A model generated the notes under the pieces. That model had not been told where the DNA came from. It made no database searches and saw only the letters and a program-made list of their open reading frames with translations. A program made the position numbers and the translations under genes. DNA of 21,135 nucleotides from the IMG/VR virus record IMGVR_UViG_3300025617_000141, positions 1 to 21,135 of that record; one strand, written 5' to 3'. This document shows positions 7,525 to 15,294 of the stretch, piece by piece. The first letter of the stretch is position 1; each line of letters begins with the position of its first letter. This DNA is from a virus.

Positions 7525-7754
7525 ACTGGTAATTGACTTGTACTTGTCTTTGGTAGTAGATTCATTTCTTGAGCATCGATTTCAATTTTTTCTTTCAGTG
7601 GTCTACTGATAAGAGGTTTGCAATCTTCTGGATCAAGTTCATTGTCTTCACAATAAATCAGAACAGCATCAAAGTAAGAAACATCTTTCATCCATACAAT
7701 TTCTTCAATGACTTCTGCAAATTCTGTTGGGGTCATAATATTATTTGAATTCAT
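7521..7754 (-). CDS. 33: Late transcription co-activator gp33-like
   Basis: 77 residues, acidic, with a helical TEFAEVIEEIVWMKDVSYFDAV region, CEDNELDPEDCKPLI, and an ending of the type EMNLLPK. This resembles the short gp33 proteins of T4-like cyanophages, which bridge host RNA polymerase and the sliding clamp at late promoters. Its place immediately before gp59 and gp32 supports this, as do TATAAATA promoters elsewhere in the window. The start at 7754 has AGGATTAG upstream and overlaps the end of the upstream oxygenase gene by 14 bases; a second ATG six codons later is possible. Confidence 0.85.
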   Translation of the reverse strand: MNSNNIMTPTEFAEVIEEIVWMKDVSYFDAVLIYCEDNELDPEDCKPLISRPLKEKIEIDAQEMNLLPKTSTSQLPV

Positions 7755-8280
7755 CTCTAATCCTATTTCTTAGCATATTGAATGCCATAGTTACCCTAAG
7801 TGTATCTTCATTATGATGTGGAACTTCATGCATCAACCAAGAAGGAAAGATGACACACTTTCCCTTTTCTGCTTTCGATTGAAATGGTTCAAAGTTATAA
7901 ACTTGTTCTCTTGGATCGAGAAAATTAGTCTGACCAATATTATCAAAGTACACAATAGCAGAACCCCCATTGGAATTACCATGACGATGTAATGAATGTG
8001 TTACATGCTTTGGTGTATAGTTAGACCAACTATGGGTTATGGTATATCTTTCTTTGAAAAGTTTATGTGAACTAATTTCAATTAGTTGATGAATATTTTT
8101 AGTGAACTCACCAACGATCAATTGATCTTGAACATCATAGTTTGTATAATACGCGGTACTGTAACTTTTGTCAAGAGTTTTTTTATAGTAGTTATCCAAC
8201 TCTGCCCTAGCACCATCAATGATATTTTCAGGTATATTGAATTGATAAATTTCTGTAGGAAAGAGTTGAATAACTTCCAT
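7741..8280 (-). CDS. 2OG-Fe(II) oxygenase-like protein
   Basis: 179 residues from the ATG at 8280. An in-frame start 33 bases upstream is open but would overlap the SleB gene; 8280 lies just past the SleB stop and has AGAGAT upstream. The double-stranded beta-helix signature of phage 2OG-Fe(II) oxygenases is visible: HxH (H98, H100) before a GGSAIVYFDN strand, FPSWLMHEVPHH with the distal His151, and Arg162 in LRVTMAFN for 2-oxoglutarate. Such enzymes use 2-oxoglutarate, O2 and Fe(II) to hydroxylate substrates; many marine T4-like phages carry several whose targets are unknown. It sits between the SleB hydrolase and gp33. Confidence 0.8.
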   Translation of the reverse strand: MEVIQLFPTEIYQFNIPENIIDGARAELDNYYKKTLDKSYSTAYYTNYDVQDQLIVGEFTKNIHQLIEISSHKLFKERYTITHSWSNYTPKHVTHSLHRHGNSNGGSAIVYFDNIGQTNFLDPREQVYNFEPFQSKAEKGKCVIFPSWLMHEVPHHNEDTLRVTMAFNMLRNRIRDEFK

Positions 8281-8281
8281 A

Positions 8282-8773
8282 TTAATCTCTGTAGTAGAAG
8301 ATGTGATCGTCAATCTGAGTTACTTGACGATACTCCAATGCCCAGTTTGGTTTGACGTAAGTTGCATGATAGTAGGTAGCACCTTCAACCATACCTGAGT
8401 ACATACCTGCAACAACTCGCATTGCAATTTCTTTGCAACGAGCAAACTGTTTCCAGTTATAAATTTTGTCAGACTTACCATCACAGTACCAAGAGAACTG
8501 ACACTTGTGTCGAATGGGATTCCCCTTTTTATCTTTTTTCGCTTGGAAGACAACACCGCAGATGGTGTTAGGGAATCGTTTATCGTATACGCGATTGAGT
8601 GTAACTAGACCAACCGCGATTTGACCTGCGAGAGATTCTCCCCTCGCTTCCATGTAGATATTTTTTGCTAGACAGGTGATTTCTTTATCTGTGACATCAC
8701 CACCATTCAGTGACTTACCATGCGCTACAACTGGTGCGAGTACGCACAGTGCTACTAGTAGAAACTTCTTCAT
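8282..8773 (-). CDS. Exported SleB/CwlJ-type cell wall hydrolase
   Basis: 163 residues. A cleavable signal peptide (1-19, VVAHG/K) is followed by a complete Hydrolase_2 domain: NIYMEARGES (conserved Glu region, 38-47), VGLVTLNRV, CQFSWYCDG, and ATYYHATYVKPNWA. The family contains spore-cortex and other peptidoglycan hydrolases, typically lytic transglycosylase-like. Export through Sec rather than a holin would make it a signal-endolysin-type enzyme. It has a dedicated sigma70-like promoter and lies within the replication block rather than with a lysis cassette. Confidence 0.92.
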   Translation of the reverse strand: MKKFLLVALCVLAPVVAHGKSLNGGDVTDKEITCLAKNIYMEARGESLAGQIAVGLVTLNRVYDKRFPNTICGVVFQAKKDKKGNPIRHKCQFSWYCDGKSDKIYNWKQFARCKEIAMRVVAGMYSGMVEGATYYHATYVKPNWALEYRQVTQIDDHIFYYRD

Positions 8774-8803
8774 GTTAGACCTTTCTCTTTTTAGGATGTT
8801 TAA

Positions 8804-8832
8804 AGTATAGTCTAAGGGAGGGAAGATGTCAA
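8804..8832 (-). promoter_or_regulatory. Sigma70-like promoter of the SleB gene
   Basis: On the minus strand, TTGACA (8832-8827), 17-base spacer, TATACT (8809-8804), about 30 bases ahead of the ATG at 8773. It lies just past the nuclease stop codon. It would allow the SleB to gp59 genes to be transcribed separately from upstream genes. Confidence 0.85.
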
Positions 8833-8834
8833 TA

Positions 8835-9494
8835 CTAAATTTTGTATTTTGCCATGTAGTCTGCGCGTAATCCTATAAAGTCATCAATGTAGTTGTCACG
8901 ATCTTCTTCATAGACAAATGGATCGTCACCTTCAACCGCACCGATGATCACGAGTTTCTGAACAGGGATACCAGTGCGCTCTTCAAACATTACTGCATAA
9001 GCAGATGCTTGCATGAAGTAGTTTTTGATCTTGTCTTTGTCTTTTCTGCGGTTTGCAGTTTTGAAATCAATGATAGCAAGTTTACCATCATATTCACCAA
9101 TACAGTCTACTCTCCCTGCGACTCTAAGATGATGTGAGTATAGTGACCCCTCTAACGTGTGAATATTATTTATACGATCAAGGTAAGGTTGGATGCTACG
9201 AAACATTTCTTTATGATTCGGCATCACCTTCTTATTGATATATTCTTCGTTGTTGAGATAGTCTTCACACATCAAGTGTACGCGAGTACCACGGTTTGAT
9301 GCTTGACCAGAAATTTTATTTGCTTGCTCTTCACCGACACGCTTGCGCCATTCCATGATTGCTTTCATGGTGTAGAGAGATGTTACTGTTGTTACTGAGG
9401 GATACTTATTTCCGTCAGGAGTCAGGTAAAAACGCTTACCATTCTCGCTGACGGATTCAAGTTCATCAATCTCAGTTGATACATGATGAAACAT
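8835..9494 (-). CDS. PD-(D/E)XK exonuclease, RecB/Cas4-type
   Basis: 219 residues. Visible nuclease motifs are NRGTRVHL (His73 region), AGRVDCIGEYDG (Asp130), LAIIDFKT (Asp143, Lys145) and QASAY (Gln162, Tyr166), the order seen in RecB-family and Cas4-like nucleases. It probably degrades or processes DNA ends in replication, recombination or host-DNA turnover. It lies 9 bases after the M15 peptidase gene; only a weak ribosome site is seen at its ATG. No Cys cluster for an iron-sulfur site is visible, which separates it from canonical Cas4. Confidence 0.88.
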   Translation of the reverse strand: MFHHVSTEIDELESVSENGKRFYLTPDGNKYPSVTTVTSLYTMKAIMEWRKRVGEEQANKISGQASNRGTRVHLMCEDYLNNEEYINKKVMPNHKEMFRSIQPYLDRINNIHTLEGSLYSHHLRVAGRVDCIGEYDGKLAIIDFKTANRRKDKDKIKNYFMQASAYAVMFEERTGIPVQKLVIIGAVEGDDPFVYEEDRDNYIDDFIGLRADYMAKYKI

Positions 9495-9503
9495 AAATTT
9501 ATA

Positions 9504-9971
9504 TTACTCTGTTACTAATCCATTCTTATATACAGTTTTACCATCTTCTCGCATCGCTGTCAAGACAGACTTACGATTACTGCCATCTGCTTTGTAAGAA
9601 ACATGAACCCAACCAGAGTCAGGAATGCCTGGCGTGTAGAACTCAAGAATCAACTGATCGAAATCTAGATTCTCTTCAATCCATGCCGCAACTTCTGCAT
9701 TAGGTACGCCAGGACATTCGATGTCTGCCGCTTCACCTTTACAGTGCTGAGACTTAGAAGAACCACCAACTGCTTCGTTCAGTTCAGGACCTCGATAACC
9801 AGAGTTTAGTACGGTAGGACCGAAATGATCGCGAACTGGTTGAACAACATTTTCAAACAACGCTTTCGCCGCTTCTAGATGTTCATCATTTGGTGTGTTG
9901 TCAATACCCTTACGTTCTGCAGTCTGAGACTTGGTGAACTCAGCAAGAGTAAAGTTTTTAGATAGACGCAT
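9504..9971 (-). CDS. M15-family zinc peptidase (endolysin-like)
   Basis: 155 residues, a single peptidase M15 domain. SGYRGPELN (Arg60) is followed by SQHCKGEAAD with zinc ligands His76 and Asp83, and by GWVHVSY with the third ligand His123. This is the layout of D-Ala-D-Ala carboxypeptidases and L-Ala-D-Glu endopeptidases of phage endolysins. It has no signal peptide, so it would need a holin, or act from the virion. The start is supported by AAGGAG. It lies between PhoH and the nuclease, 5 bases after the phoH stop. Confidence 0.9.
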   Translation of the reverse strand: MRLSKNFTLAEFTKSQTAERKGIDNTPNDEHLEAAKALFENVVQPVRDHFGPTVLNSGYRGPELNEAVGGSSKSQHCKGEAADIECPGVPNAEVAAWIEENLDFDQLILEFYTPGIPDSGWVHVSYKADGSNRKSVLTAMREDGKTVYKNGLVTE

Positions 9972-9976
9972 TTAAG

Positions 9977-10720
9977 TTAACTCCTTAATCTTTTGTTTTG
10001 TTCATCGAAATTCTCACATTCTTCTAGTTTAGATTTTTCGATGAGATAGTTTCTGACTAATCCGCTTCTGACAATATCATCAATACCCATCTCTACCAAA
10101 TCAAAGTCTTTCATTGCATCCAAGATTCTCATGAACCTCTTTAACCCTGCTTTCTCTGATTCGCGATTCAAATCGGATTGACGATAGTCACCTGCGAACA
10201 TGATCTTGGAATTCTCACCAATACGAGTGATGATACTATCCAATTCGTGGAATGTTAAGTTCTGAGATTCATCAACAATGACGGTTGCATTGCGAATAGT
10301 CAAACCACGAATGTATGAAGTTGGAACAAACAACATCTTCTGTTGAAGTTGCAACATATCAAATGCATTCTCCACATCAGGAAATAGTTCTGCAACTATT
10401 GCACGATATGGTTCTGAGTATACAGATATTTTATCCTCTAAGTCGCCTGGCAAGAAACCGATGTCTCTTGTAGGTACGATTGATCTAACGACATATACCC
10501 TATCAATTGAGGAACGTGGATTTAACATTTCCCTCAATGCAAGGTACAGCAAGATAAATGATTTACCTGTTCCTGCAACACCATGAATCAGAATATTCTG
10601 ATCTTCCTTAAACGATTCCCAAACTTTCATTTGGTTGTCAGTCTTTGGTTTAATATCTCTTCTAATATGAAGATCAACATCTAGTGTAGCGCGAACATCT
10701 TGCTTCTTGCTTCGTGCCAT
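9977..10720 (-). CDS. phoH: PhoH-like P-loop ATPase
   Basis: 247 residues. A PhoH domain is complete with Walker A GVAGTGKS (47-54), the segment RSIVPTRDIGFLPGDLEDK, Walker B VIVDESQN, and a sensor-like KIMFAGDYRQSDL. PhoH ATPases are very common in marine phages; their role is uncertain, with links to phosphate starvation and RNA metabolism. The start has AAAAGGAG upstream. It lacks the N-terminal RNA-binding or nuclease extensions found in some bacterial PhoH proteins. Confidence 0.95.
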   Translation of the reverse strand: MARSKKQDVRATLDVDLHIRRDIKPKTDNQMKVWESFKEDQNILIHGVAGTGKSFILLYLALREMLNPRSSIDRVYVVRSIVPTRDIGFLPGDLEDKISVYSEPYRAIVAELFPDVENAFDMLQLQQKMLFVPTSYIRGLTIRNATVIVDESQNLTFHELDSIITRIGENSKIMFAGDYRQSDLNRESEKAGLKRFMRILDAMKDFDLVEMGIDDIVRSGLVRNYLIEKSKLEECENFDEQNKRLRS

Positions 10721-10777
10721 TAAATGCTCCTTTTTGGTTGTTAGTTAATGGAACATCATTTAGCAATCATCACTTCA

Positions 10778-11842
10778 TCATTTAATGATATCTGTATTAT
10801 TTTCTCCCTTAGTAGTTTTTTTGAGATTCTCTTTCATCTGTGGAATTTTGCGATAGTTATGAGCAGACCCCCAGTTAGAAGTTGTGAAATTATACACGAT
10901 TCTGTTTTCTCTCAACTCATCGGGGGTAGCACTACGAACTTCATATGGTAAGTCTGTACGCTTATACACATTCAAGTGTGCCATAGGAGTTCCGTAAGGT
11001 AGTTCAAATTGACATTGCTTCGCCATAACAAAAAAGAAAATATTCATCACATGATAATTATCAGTATCGAGTAATCCATACAAAGTTCTGATAGGAGCAG
11101 GATTAAAATGATAGTCTGGATTAGTTACCATCATAGAATACCCAGGCGGAGTATAAAATCTCCAAACATTATGGAGTTTACATATTGGTTGCGCCCAGTC
11201 TTCTGGGAACTCTTGAAGCATTCTCTTATACTGATTTGAATGGTGGATTGAGAATTGACCGAACTGCTCTTTCTCTGATGAAAGTTTCATCAAAGTTTTT
11301 AGATCAGCACTTTCCTCACCTCTAAGATTTTGTTGCAGATAACTTTTAATTTCTTCTTCTCTTGCCATTTGCAATTTAACAAAATCTGCGCCACCCATAC
11401 CTTCAGTATTAACACCTGTCAACTCTGGATCGGACAGACTACCATAACCACTTGAATATGTTGATGTTTGAAAAAATACATTCTCTCCTTTCCTGTCAAC
11501 TTCCGCAACTGCCGCACCCCAAAATGGAAGAATGAACCCAGAAGTCATAACATCTTGGAGTCCTGGACATTTCTTAATAGTTCGATTTGTTCTTGTTTGG
11601 AATGACATAGGACAACCAGACGGAAGTTCTCCCCGCGAAATTCTCTGTCCAATACTGCTTGGGAAATCATCTTCTTCTAGTGCAGGTTGTTCCTTAAACC
11701 ATTGAGGTACATATTTCTTCGCAGGAACAATCGGACACCACGACTCTAAACCTTCAACCGTAGATACAAATTTAATTTTTTGTTGATCGTCTTGTTTATT
11801 TCGATTCAACCATTTTTTAAAGTCTTTTAATATTTCACTCAT
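10778..11842 (-). CDS. Conserved marine phage protein, unknown function
   Basis: 354 residues, no signal peptide or membrane segment. It is rich in aromatic residues and Pro. Notable segments are SWCPIVPAKKYVPQWFKEQP near the N-terminus, CPMSFQTRTNRTIKKCPGLQD, VWRFYTPPGYSMMVTNP, and a C-terminal TPMAHLNVYKRTDLPYEVR. The PPGYS segment and the strand-rich layout suggest a beta-barrel, possibly jelly-roll fold like DUF6065-type proteins, but this is a recollection and not verified. The ATG overlaps the TAA of the upstream 102-residue gene (TAATG). Confidence 0.8.
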   Translation of the reverse strand: MSEILKDFKKWLNRNKQDDQQKIKFVSTVEGLESWCPIVPAKKYVPQWFKEQPALEEDDFPSSIGQRISRGELPSGCPMSFQTRTNRTIKKCPGLQDVMTSGFILPFWGAAVAEVDRKGENVFFQTSTYSSGYGSLSDPELTGVNTEGMGGADFVKLQMAREEEIKSYLQQNLRGEESADLKTLMKLSSEKEQFGQFSIHHSNQYKRMLQEFPEDWAQPICKLHNVWRFYTPPGYSMMVTNPDYHFNPAPIRTLYGLLDTDNYHVMNIFFFVMAKQCQFELPYGTPMAHLNVYKRTDLPYEVRSATPDELRENRIVYNFTTSNWGSAHNYRKIPQMKENLKKTTKGENNTDIIK

Positions 11843-12150
11843 TATTTTTTCTCACTTTGCAACTTGCGATGCTTACTAATAATTTGTTCAGTTTTGATTT
11901 GGTTAGTAGATTTCCTACCATAGTCTGATGCGACTTGTGATGTTGGGTTCGCTTCTGCAATACGAGACATCACTTCCTTGAATCCATCAGGACGTTTGTC
12001 TCGCAAAGAAACACCCCCAGAAATTGCAGGCGCACCAACAATAGTTTCAAGATGGGGATTGGATTCCTTGTACTCATCGAGTTGGGAAATTTTGAGAAAC
12101 TGTTCAAACACTTCTCCAGTGTCTTTGTTTCTAAATGTGTAGTTAGGCAT
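11842..12150 (-). CDS. FmdB-like phage protein lacking zinc cysteines
   Basis: 102 residues. The N-terminus MPNYTFRNKDTGEVFEQFLKIS, followed by a VGAPAISGG element, is reminiscent of FmdB-type zinc-ribbon proteins (MPxYEYxCxxC...F). The cysteines are replaced and the protein contains none. The C-terminal half is a basic helix (KTEQIISKHRKLQSEKK). It could be a degenerate FmdB-like fold or an unrelated phage family. It overlaps the upstream gene by 8 bases and the downstream gene by one. Ribosome site GAAGG. Confidence 0.7.
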   Translation of the reverse strand: MPNYTFRNKDTGEVFEQFLKISQLDEYKESNPHLETIVGAPAISGGVSLRDKRPDGFKEVMSRIAEANPTSQVASDYGRKSTNQIKTEQIISKHRKLQSEKK

Positions 12151-12700
12151 ATTGTACCTTCATATTAAACCATTCTGGAATGCTACGCTTTGTCCATTTC
12201 GCAAAGTACGTCTTTTCCTGTATATAGTATTTTTTGTAACTCGCGATAGAGTCACCTTTAATTTTACAGTCGTCAGGCATCGCAGGTGGTGGTTCAAAGA
12301 ACTCACCATCAGGAATATTTATAGGAGTAAAAGAAAGAGCAGATGCAAGTTTCGTAAACGTGGCATGTGTCTTTCCGTAGCGGTGGGTATACTCAAGACA
12401 GAGTTGGAACCACATATCATACATCCATTTATAGTTCGCTTTGGATTGACGAACCCAAATCGCTGATGGATGATTTACATGTGATGCTTTGTAGAACTTC
12501 TGTTCAAAGTGAGGGGATGGGTGCAACCATCGTTTGATACTGCGACCATTCGCAGTCTTATCCAAATACATTTCACCATCGAGCATACGGTGCGCAGTTG
12601 ACATTAACTGCGCGTACTCAATGATCATCTTCACAACATGTTTGTCACAATGCTCTTGCGCACACTTGAGTGGGTCTGAGTCTAGGTAGAACACATTCAT
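12143..12700 (-). CDS. Conserved phage protein with CA..H.DKHVVK motif
   Basis: 185 residues, soluble and helical. The N-terminal signature DPLKCAQEHCDKHVVKMIIEYAQLMSTAH is striking and I recall it in proteins of many unrelated phages. A second cluster is LHPSPHFEQKFYKASHVNHPSAIWVRQS, and the C-terminus has SYKKYYIQEK and KWTKRSIPEWF. The His/Cys/Asp/Lys-rich N-terminus looks like a metal or catalytic centre. A remote link to pyrimidine-dimer glycosylase-like proteins has crossed my mind but I cannot support it. Start supported by GGAG 7 bases upstream. Confidence 0.75.
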   Translation of the reverse strand: MNVFYLDSDPLKCAQEHCDKHVVKMIIEYAQLMSTAHRMLDGEMYLDKTANGRSIKRWLHPSPHFEQKFYKASHVNHPSAIWVRQSKANYKWMYDMWFQLCLEYTHRYGKTHATFTKLASALSFTPINIPDGEFFEPPPAMPDDCKIKGDSIASYKKYYIQEKTYFAKWTKRSIPEWFNMKVQYA

Positions 12701-12719
12701 AATATAACTCCATTACAAT

Positions 12720-13337
12720 TTACTTTGGTACTATACCATAATTAAATGCAATTGACAAGCGGGTTTCTGCATATTTTGGTGGCAAAGGTTGATACTGCAC
12801 ACCATGCTCCATGTAACTTCTAAAGATGACTAACTTTCCTGCTTCTGGATACACACTGATTGCAGGTTTATGAAACTTAGAATTTATAACTGGATGGTGT
12901 GGGTCCATCTGCTGATGAATTGAGTTGGGTGTGAAGAAGTCTAATGGAATTGTTGAGTGTGTTGGAAAATATACTGCTGACACAAATGATCCATAATGAT
13001 TATGTCTTTCCTGCCACATACCTTCACGATAAACATTATACCAACATTCTCTACATTCAAGTTTTTGGTTTCCTTGAAGTAGTCCAATCTGCAAACCAAA
13101 TTCACTCACATACCCATCTACAATTTCACCTAGATTATTTTCTTCGCGGAATAACCTATTGTTTACATCTGGATTGCTGATAGAAGTTATAACATCACAC
13201 TGCCATGATATTTTTGGAGTGGGTTCACCTTTATTAACAGAAGACTCAATAGAACTAATAATTTTTTTATTATCAATTCCTGAGTCTTCGTCAATAATCT
13301 TTTCAAAAAGGGGATGAGGAAATAATTCCCGTATCAT
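12720..13337 (-). CDS. 2OG-Fe(II) oxygenase, PF13759-like
   Basis: 205 residues. The pattern is ECWYNVYREGMWQERHNHYGSFVSAVYF with HxH (H112, H114), then PLDFFTPNS, KLVIFRSYMEHGVQY with the distal His178, and Arg193 in RLSIAFN. This matches the 2OG-FeII_Oxy_5 type common in marine myoviruses, and the residues for Fe(II) and 2-oxoglutarate binding are all present. The substrate is unknown. It is a distinct paralogue from the oxygenase at 7741-8280 (low similarity outside the motifs). Start ATG with AGGATT upstream; the stop lies 19 bases before the next gene. Confidence 0.85.
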   Translation of the reverse strand: MIRELFPHPLFEKIIDEDSGIDNKKIISSIESSVNKGEPTPKISWQCDVITSISNPDVNNRLFREENNLGEIVDGYVSEFGLQIGLLQGNQKLECRECWYNVYREGMWQERHNHYGSFVSAVYFPTHSTIPLDFFTPNSIHQQMDPHHPVINSKFHKPAISVYPEAGKLVIFRSYMEHGVQYQPLPPKYAETRLSIAFNYGIVPK

Positions 13338-13352
13338 TATAAATCCTAGTCT

Positions 13353-13847
13353 TTATTTCTTTTTCAAGTCTCTAATCAAATAGTCTTCAGGGTCAATGCC
13401 TGCCGCTCTGGTGAGAATGTTATACTCATTGAAGTTTTCCAATATAACTTTTTCACCTGCCATAGGACCTACATTTAAAATTCGTACTCTAATTTTTCCC
13501 TTCTCAAAACTCAGTACGCGAGAAACAACACCACGCATTCCTTGGAAATCCCCTTCCTTCAGAATCAATACAGTATGACCCTCTTTGATCACTGCATTCT
13601 TAGGGTGCTTACGACCATTGATGTATTCGTAGTTAACACCTTCATAGTCGTCTGTATACTTCCAACCCGCAGGAAGATTTCCAAATGTTTTTTTAACATT
13701 TTGATAATCTGGGTTTAGGAACTTTGCCGCTCTCTCTGGTGAGTTTTCATCCAATTCATTTTGAACTGGAGATGTTTCTTGCATAATTCCTACACGCTGT
13801 TCACCATCTTGATGAACAACTGTACCATCTGTTTTAACTGTTGCCAT
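13353..13847 (-). CDS. KOW-domain protein
   Basis: 164 residues. The C-terminal half has a clear KOW motif (about 88-112: KEGHTVLILKEGDFQGMRGVV) followed by beta strands, as in NusG/Spt5 C-terminal domains and ribosomal L24/L26. The N-terminal 85 residues are polar with no recognised domain, and there is no NusG NGN domain. A role in binding RNA polymerase, ribosomes or RNA is possible but inferred only from the KOW fold. A late promoter lies 33 bases upstream of the ATG, and GGGGATAG is its ribosome site. Confidence 0.8.
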   Translation of the reverse strand: MATVKTDGTVVHQDGEQRVGIMQETSPVQNELDENSPERAAKFLNPDYQNVKKTFGNLPAGWKYTDDYEGVNYEYINGRKHPKNAVIKEGHTVLILKEGDFQGMRGVVSRVLSFEKGKIRVRILNVGPMAGEKVILENFNEYNILTRAAGIDPEDYLIRDLKKK

Positions 13848-13879
13848 TTCTATCCCCTAGAAAAATTAGTTCGTACTAG

Positions 13880-13887
13880 TATTTATA
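13880..13887 (-). promoter_or_regulatory. T4-type late promoter of the KOW gene
   Basis: TATAAATA on the minus strand, overlapping the thyX stop codon and 33 bases ahead of the KOW-gene ATG. Exact consensus at typical spacing. Confidence 0.7.
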
Positions 13888-14536
13888 CATCTTCTACGAG
13901 TGGGAATATTTTAGCAATCACTTCTGCACACGCTTTCGCAATTTCAATATGCTCTTTCTGTGTACCATTAGCACCACGCAGTTCAATGTAATGAATCCAA
14001 CTGCGGATAGTACCATTCATATACATACGAGATACGGTGTTCCCTTCTGGGAGAACTGCTCTCGCTTGCTCTTTCGCAATACCATTATCAACCGCCCACT
14101 TGTAAGCGTCTCTAGCAGTATTTATGACTGCCTTCTGTTTCTGAACCCACTGCTGATGAAGTTGTTCATCCTCAACCTCAATGGAGTTCTGTCTATTCTT
14201 TTGATCTTGTAGTCTCGCTTCGCGCAGTTCAAAACTCAAGTCTTGTGTTGGATCAGCATATCGTTGTGAGAATTCTTGGAATGAGAAACTACGGTGACGT
14301 AGAATCTGTCTAGCAATGTCACGAGTAGTTTCAATCTCTAAGCAAGCAGATACCATTTCAAAGGGACTCCAGTGCTTATGCTTCGCAAGATAGTTGAGCA
14401 ACTTGGTACTTGTCTCAGAGTTAATCTGATTTGATGGGTTGGATACCCTAGCACAATACGCAACCAAATCTTGAACATCTTCTAGTCCTTCAATTTCACC
14501 TGCAGGTTGGGAGTACGATACGAGTTTTACTTTCAT
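13883..14536 (-). CDS. thyX: Flavin-dependent thymidylate synthase ThyX
   Basis: 217 residues from the ATG at 14536. It carries the ThyX signature RHRxxSxxxxSxR (residues 80-92, RHRSFSFQEFSQR), with HWSPFEM upstream and AKEQARAVLPEGN and GTIRSWIHYIELR downstream. It makes dTMP from dUMP using methylene-tetrahydrofolate and FAD, typical of marine T4-like phages. A GTG two codons earlier (14542) is in frame, but GAGG sits 5 bases from the ATG and overlaps the GTG, so the ATG is preferred. A minus-strand hairpin lies just upstream. Confidence 0.95.
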   Translation of the reverse strand: MKVKLVSYSQPAGEIEGLEDVQDLVAYCARVSNPSNQINSETSTKLLNYLAKHKHWSPFEMVSACLEIETTRDIARQILRHRSFSFQEFSQRYADPTQDLSFELREARLQDQKNRQNSIEVEDEQLHQQWVQKQKAVINTARDAYKWAVDNGIAKEQARAVLPEGNTVSRMYMNGTIRSWIHYIELRGANGTQKEHIEIAKACAEVIAKIFPLVEDV

Positions 14537-14555
14537 GTTCACCTCAAGAAAATTA

Positions 14556-14572
14556 GGGGACGTTGCGCCCCC
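14556..14572 (-). terminator. Hairpin between kinase-like gene and thyX
   Basis: Read on the minus strand: a 7-bp stem GGGGGCG/CGTCCCC (with one G-U pair) and a CAA loop, followed by TAATTTTC. The wobble pair forms only in minus-strand RNA (it would be A-C on the plus strand), which supports a function in that direction. The T-tract is weak, so it may be a leaky terminator or a 3'-end/processing hairpin. Confidence 0.5.
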
Positions 14573-14601
14573 TCATGGTTTATAATTGTATGTAGTTATA
14601 T

Positions 14602-15294
14602 TTATGAACGTTTACGCGCTTCCAGTTCTTTCTCAATCCACTGACGAGCAACTGGATTCTTAACTGGAGATTTGATGTGGTTGGTCACATGCTTGAATGC
14701 TTTCAACAAAACGTCTTCGTTGTACTTACTATTGTCAACGATCATGAAACGTCTACGACCAAACAATGATTGTAACTTACCTTTGTTTGCCTGTACTTCG
14801 TTCCAAGAATCAACTACAATGTCTTCTGGAACTGTGCGATCACGCTTGATGTTGCGCTCTTTAGCAACATCAAGAGTTGTGTCCACAAAGATCATGTAGC
14901 AATCATAACCTAAACCACGCAACATAGCAACTTGTTTTACAATCTTGTCGTAGTCTTTGCCAGTACCATCGATGACCATACCAAGACGACCATCTATATA
15001 ATTAGACTGACGTTGCTTTGTGATTGCTTTTGCTCTTGCACGAACTTCATCACGCGCTTCGGTTTCTGAGTCAGGCATCTTCATAGATAATCCTGCTTTC
15101 TTCAACCCTGCTTCAAAAGCATCATCAGAGTTGACAACTTTTAATCCTGATGGTAGCGCACCAGTTTTCTTAACCACGAATGACTTACCACTGCCAGGAC
15201 CTCCTGCGAGGAAGAACGCTTTAAAGATGCCTGGGTCATAGACACCTTCTGTGATGAGTGACTCTGATCTTAAATCTGAGAATGACTTTGACAT
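14602..15294 (-). CDS. Zeta-toxin/kinase-like P-loop protein with possible capsid-targeting N-terminus
   Basis: 230 residues. A P-loop (GGPGSGKS, 31-38) is preceded by AFFLA and followed by KVVNSDD, a helical region, VIDGTGKDYDKI, and a MIFVDTTLDVAKERNIKRDR strand-helix unit, the layout of AAA_33/zeta-toxin-like and polynucleotide-kinase-like ATPases. The first 17 residues (MSKSFSDLRSESLITEG) precede this fold and resemble T4 capsid-targeting leaders, including an I-x-E/G site that a gp21-type protease could cut. Substrate unknown. It is preceded by both a sigma70-like and a TATAAATA promoter, and its ribosome site is GAGAG. Confidence 0.8.
   Translation of the reverse strand: MSKSFSDLRSESLITEGVYDPGIFKAFFLAGGPGSGKSFVVKKTGALPSGLKVVNSDDAFEAGLKKAGLSMKMPDSETEARDEVRARAKAITKQRQSNYIDGRLGMVIDGTGKDYDKIVKQVAMLRGLGYDCYMIFVDTTLDVAKERNIKRDRTVPEDIVVDSWNEVQANKGKLQSLFGRRRFMIVDNSKYNEDVLLKAFKHVTNHIKSPVKNPVARQWIEKELEARKRS

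Noticed and set aside
8281-8313. Upstream start for the oxygenase gene
   Set aside because: Would overlap the SleB C-terminus; the ATG at 8280 just past the SleB stop begins with a family-like MEVIQLFPTEIY.
9168-9175. TATAAATA on the minus strand inside the nuclease gene
   Set aside because: Lies within coding sequence far from any following start; probably chance.
12316-12323. TATAAATA on the minus strand inside the 185-residue gene
   Set aside because: Coding, about 165 bases from the next start, unlike the 33-55 bases of the other late promoters.
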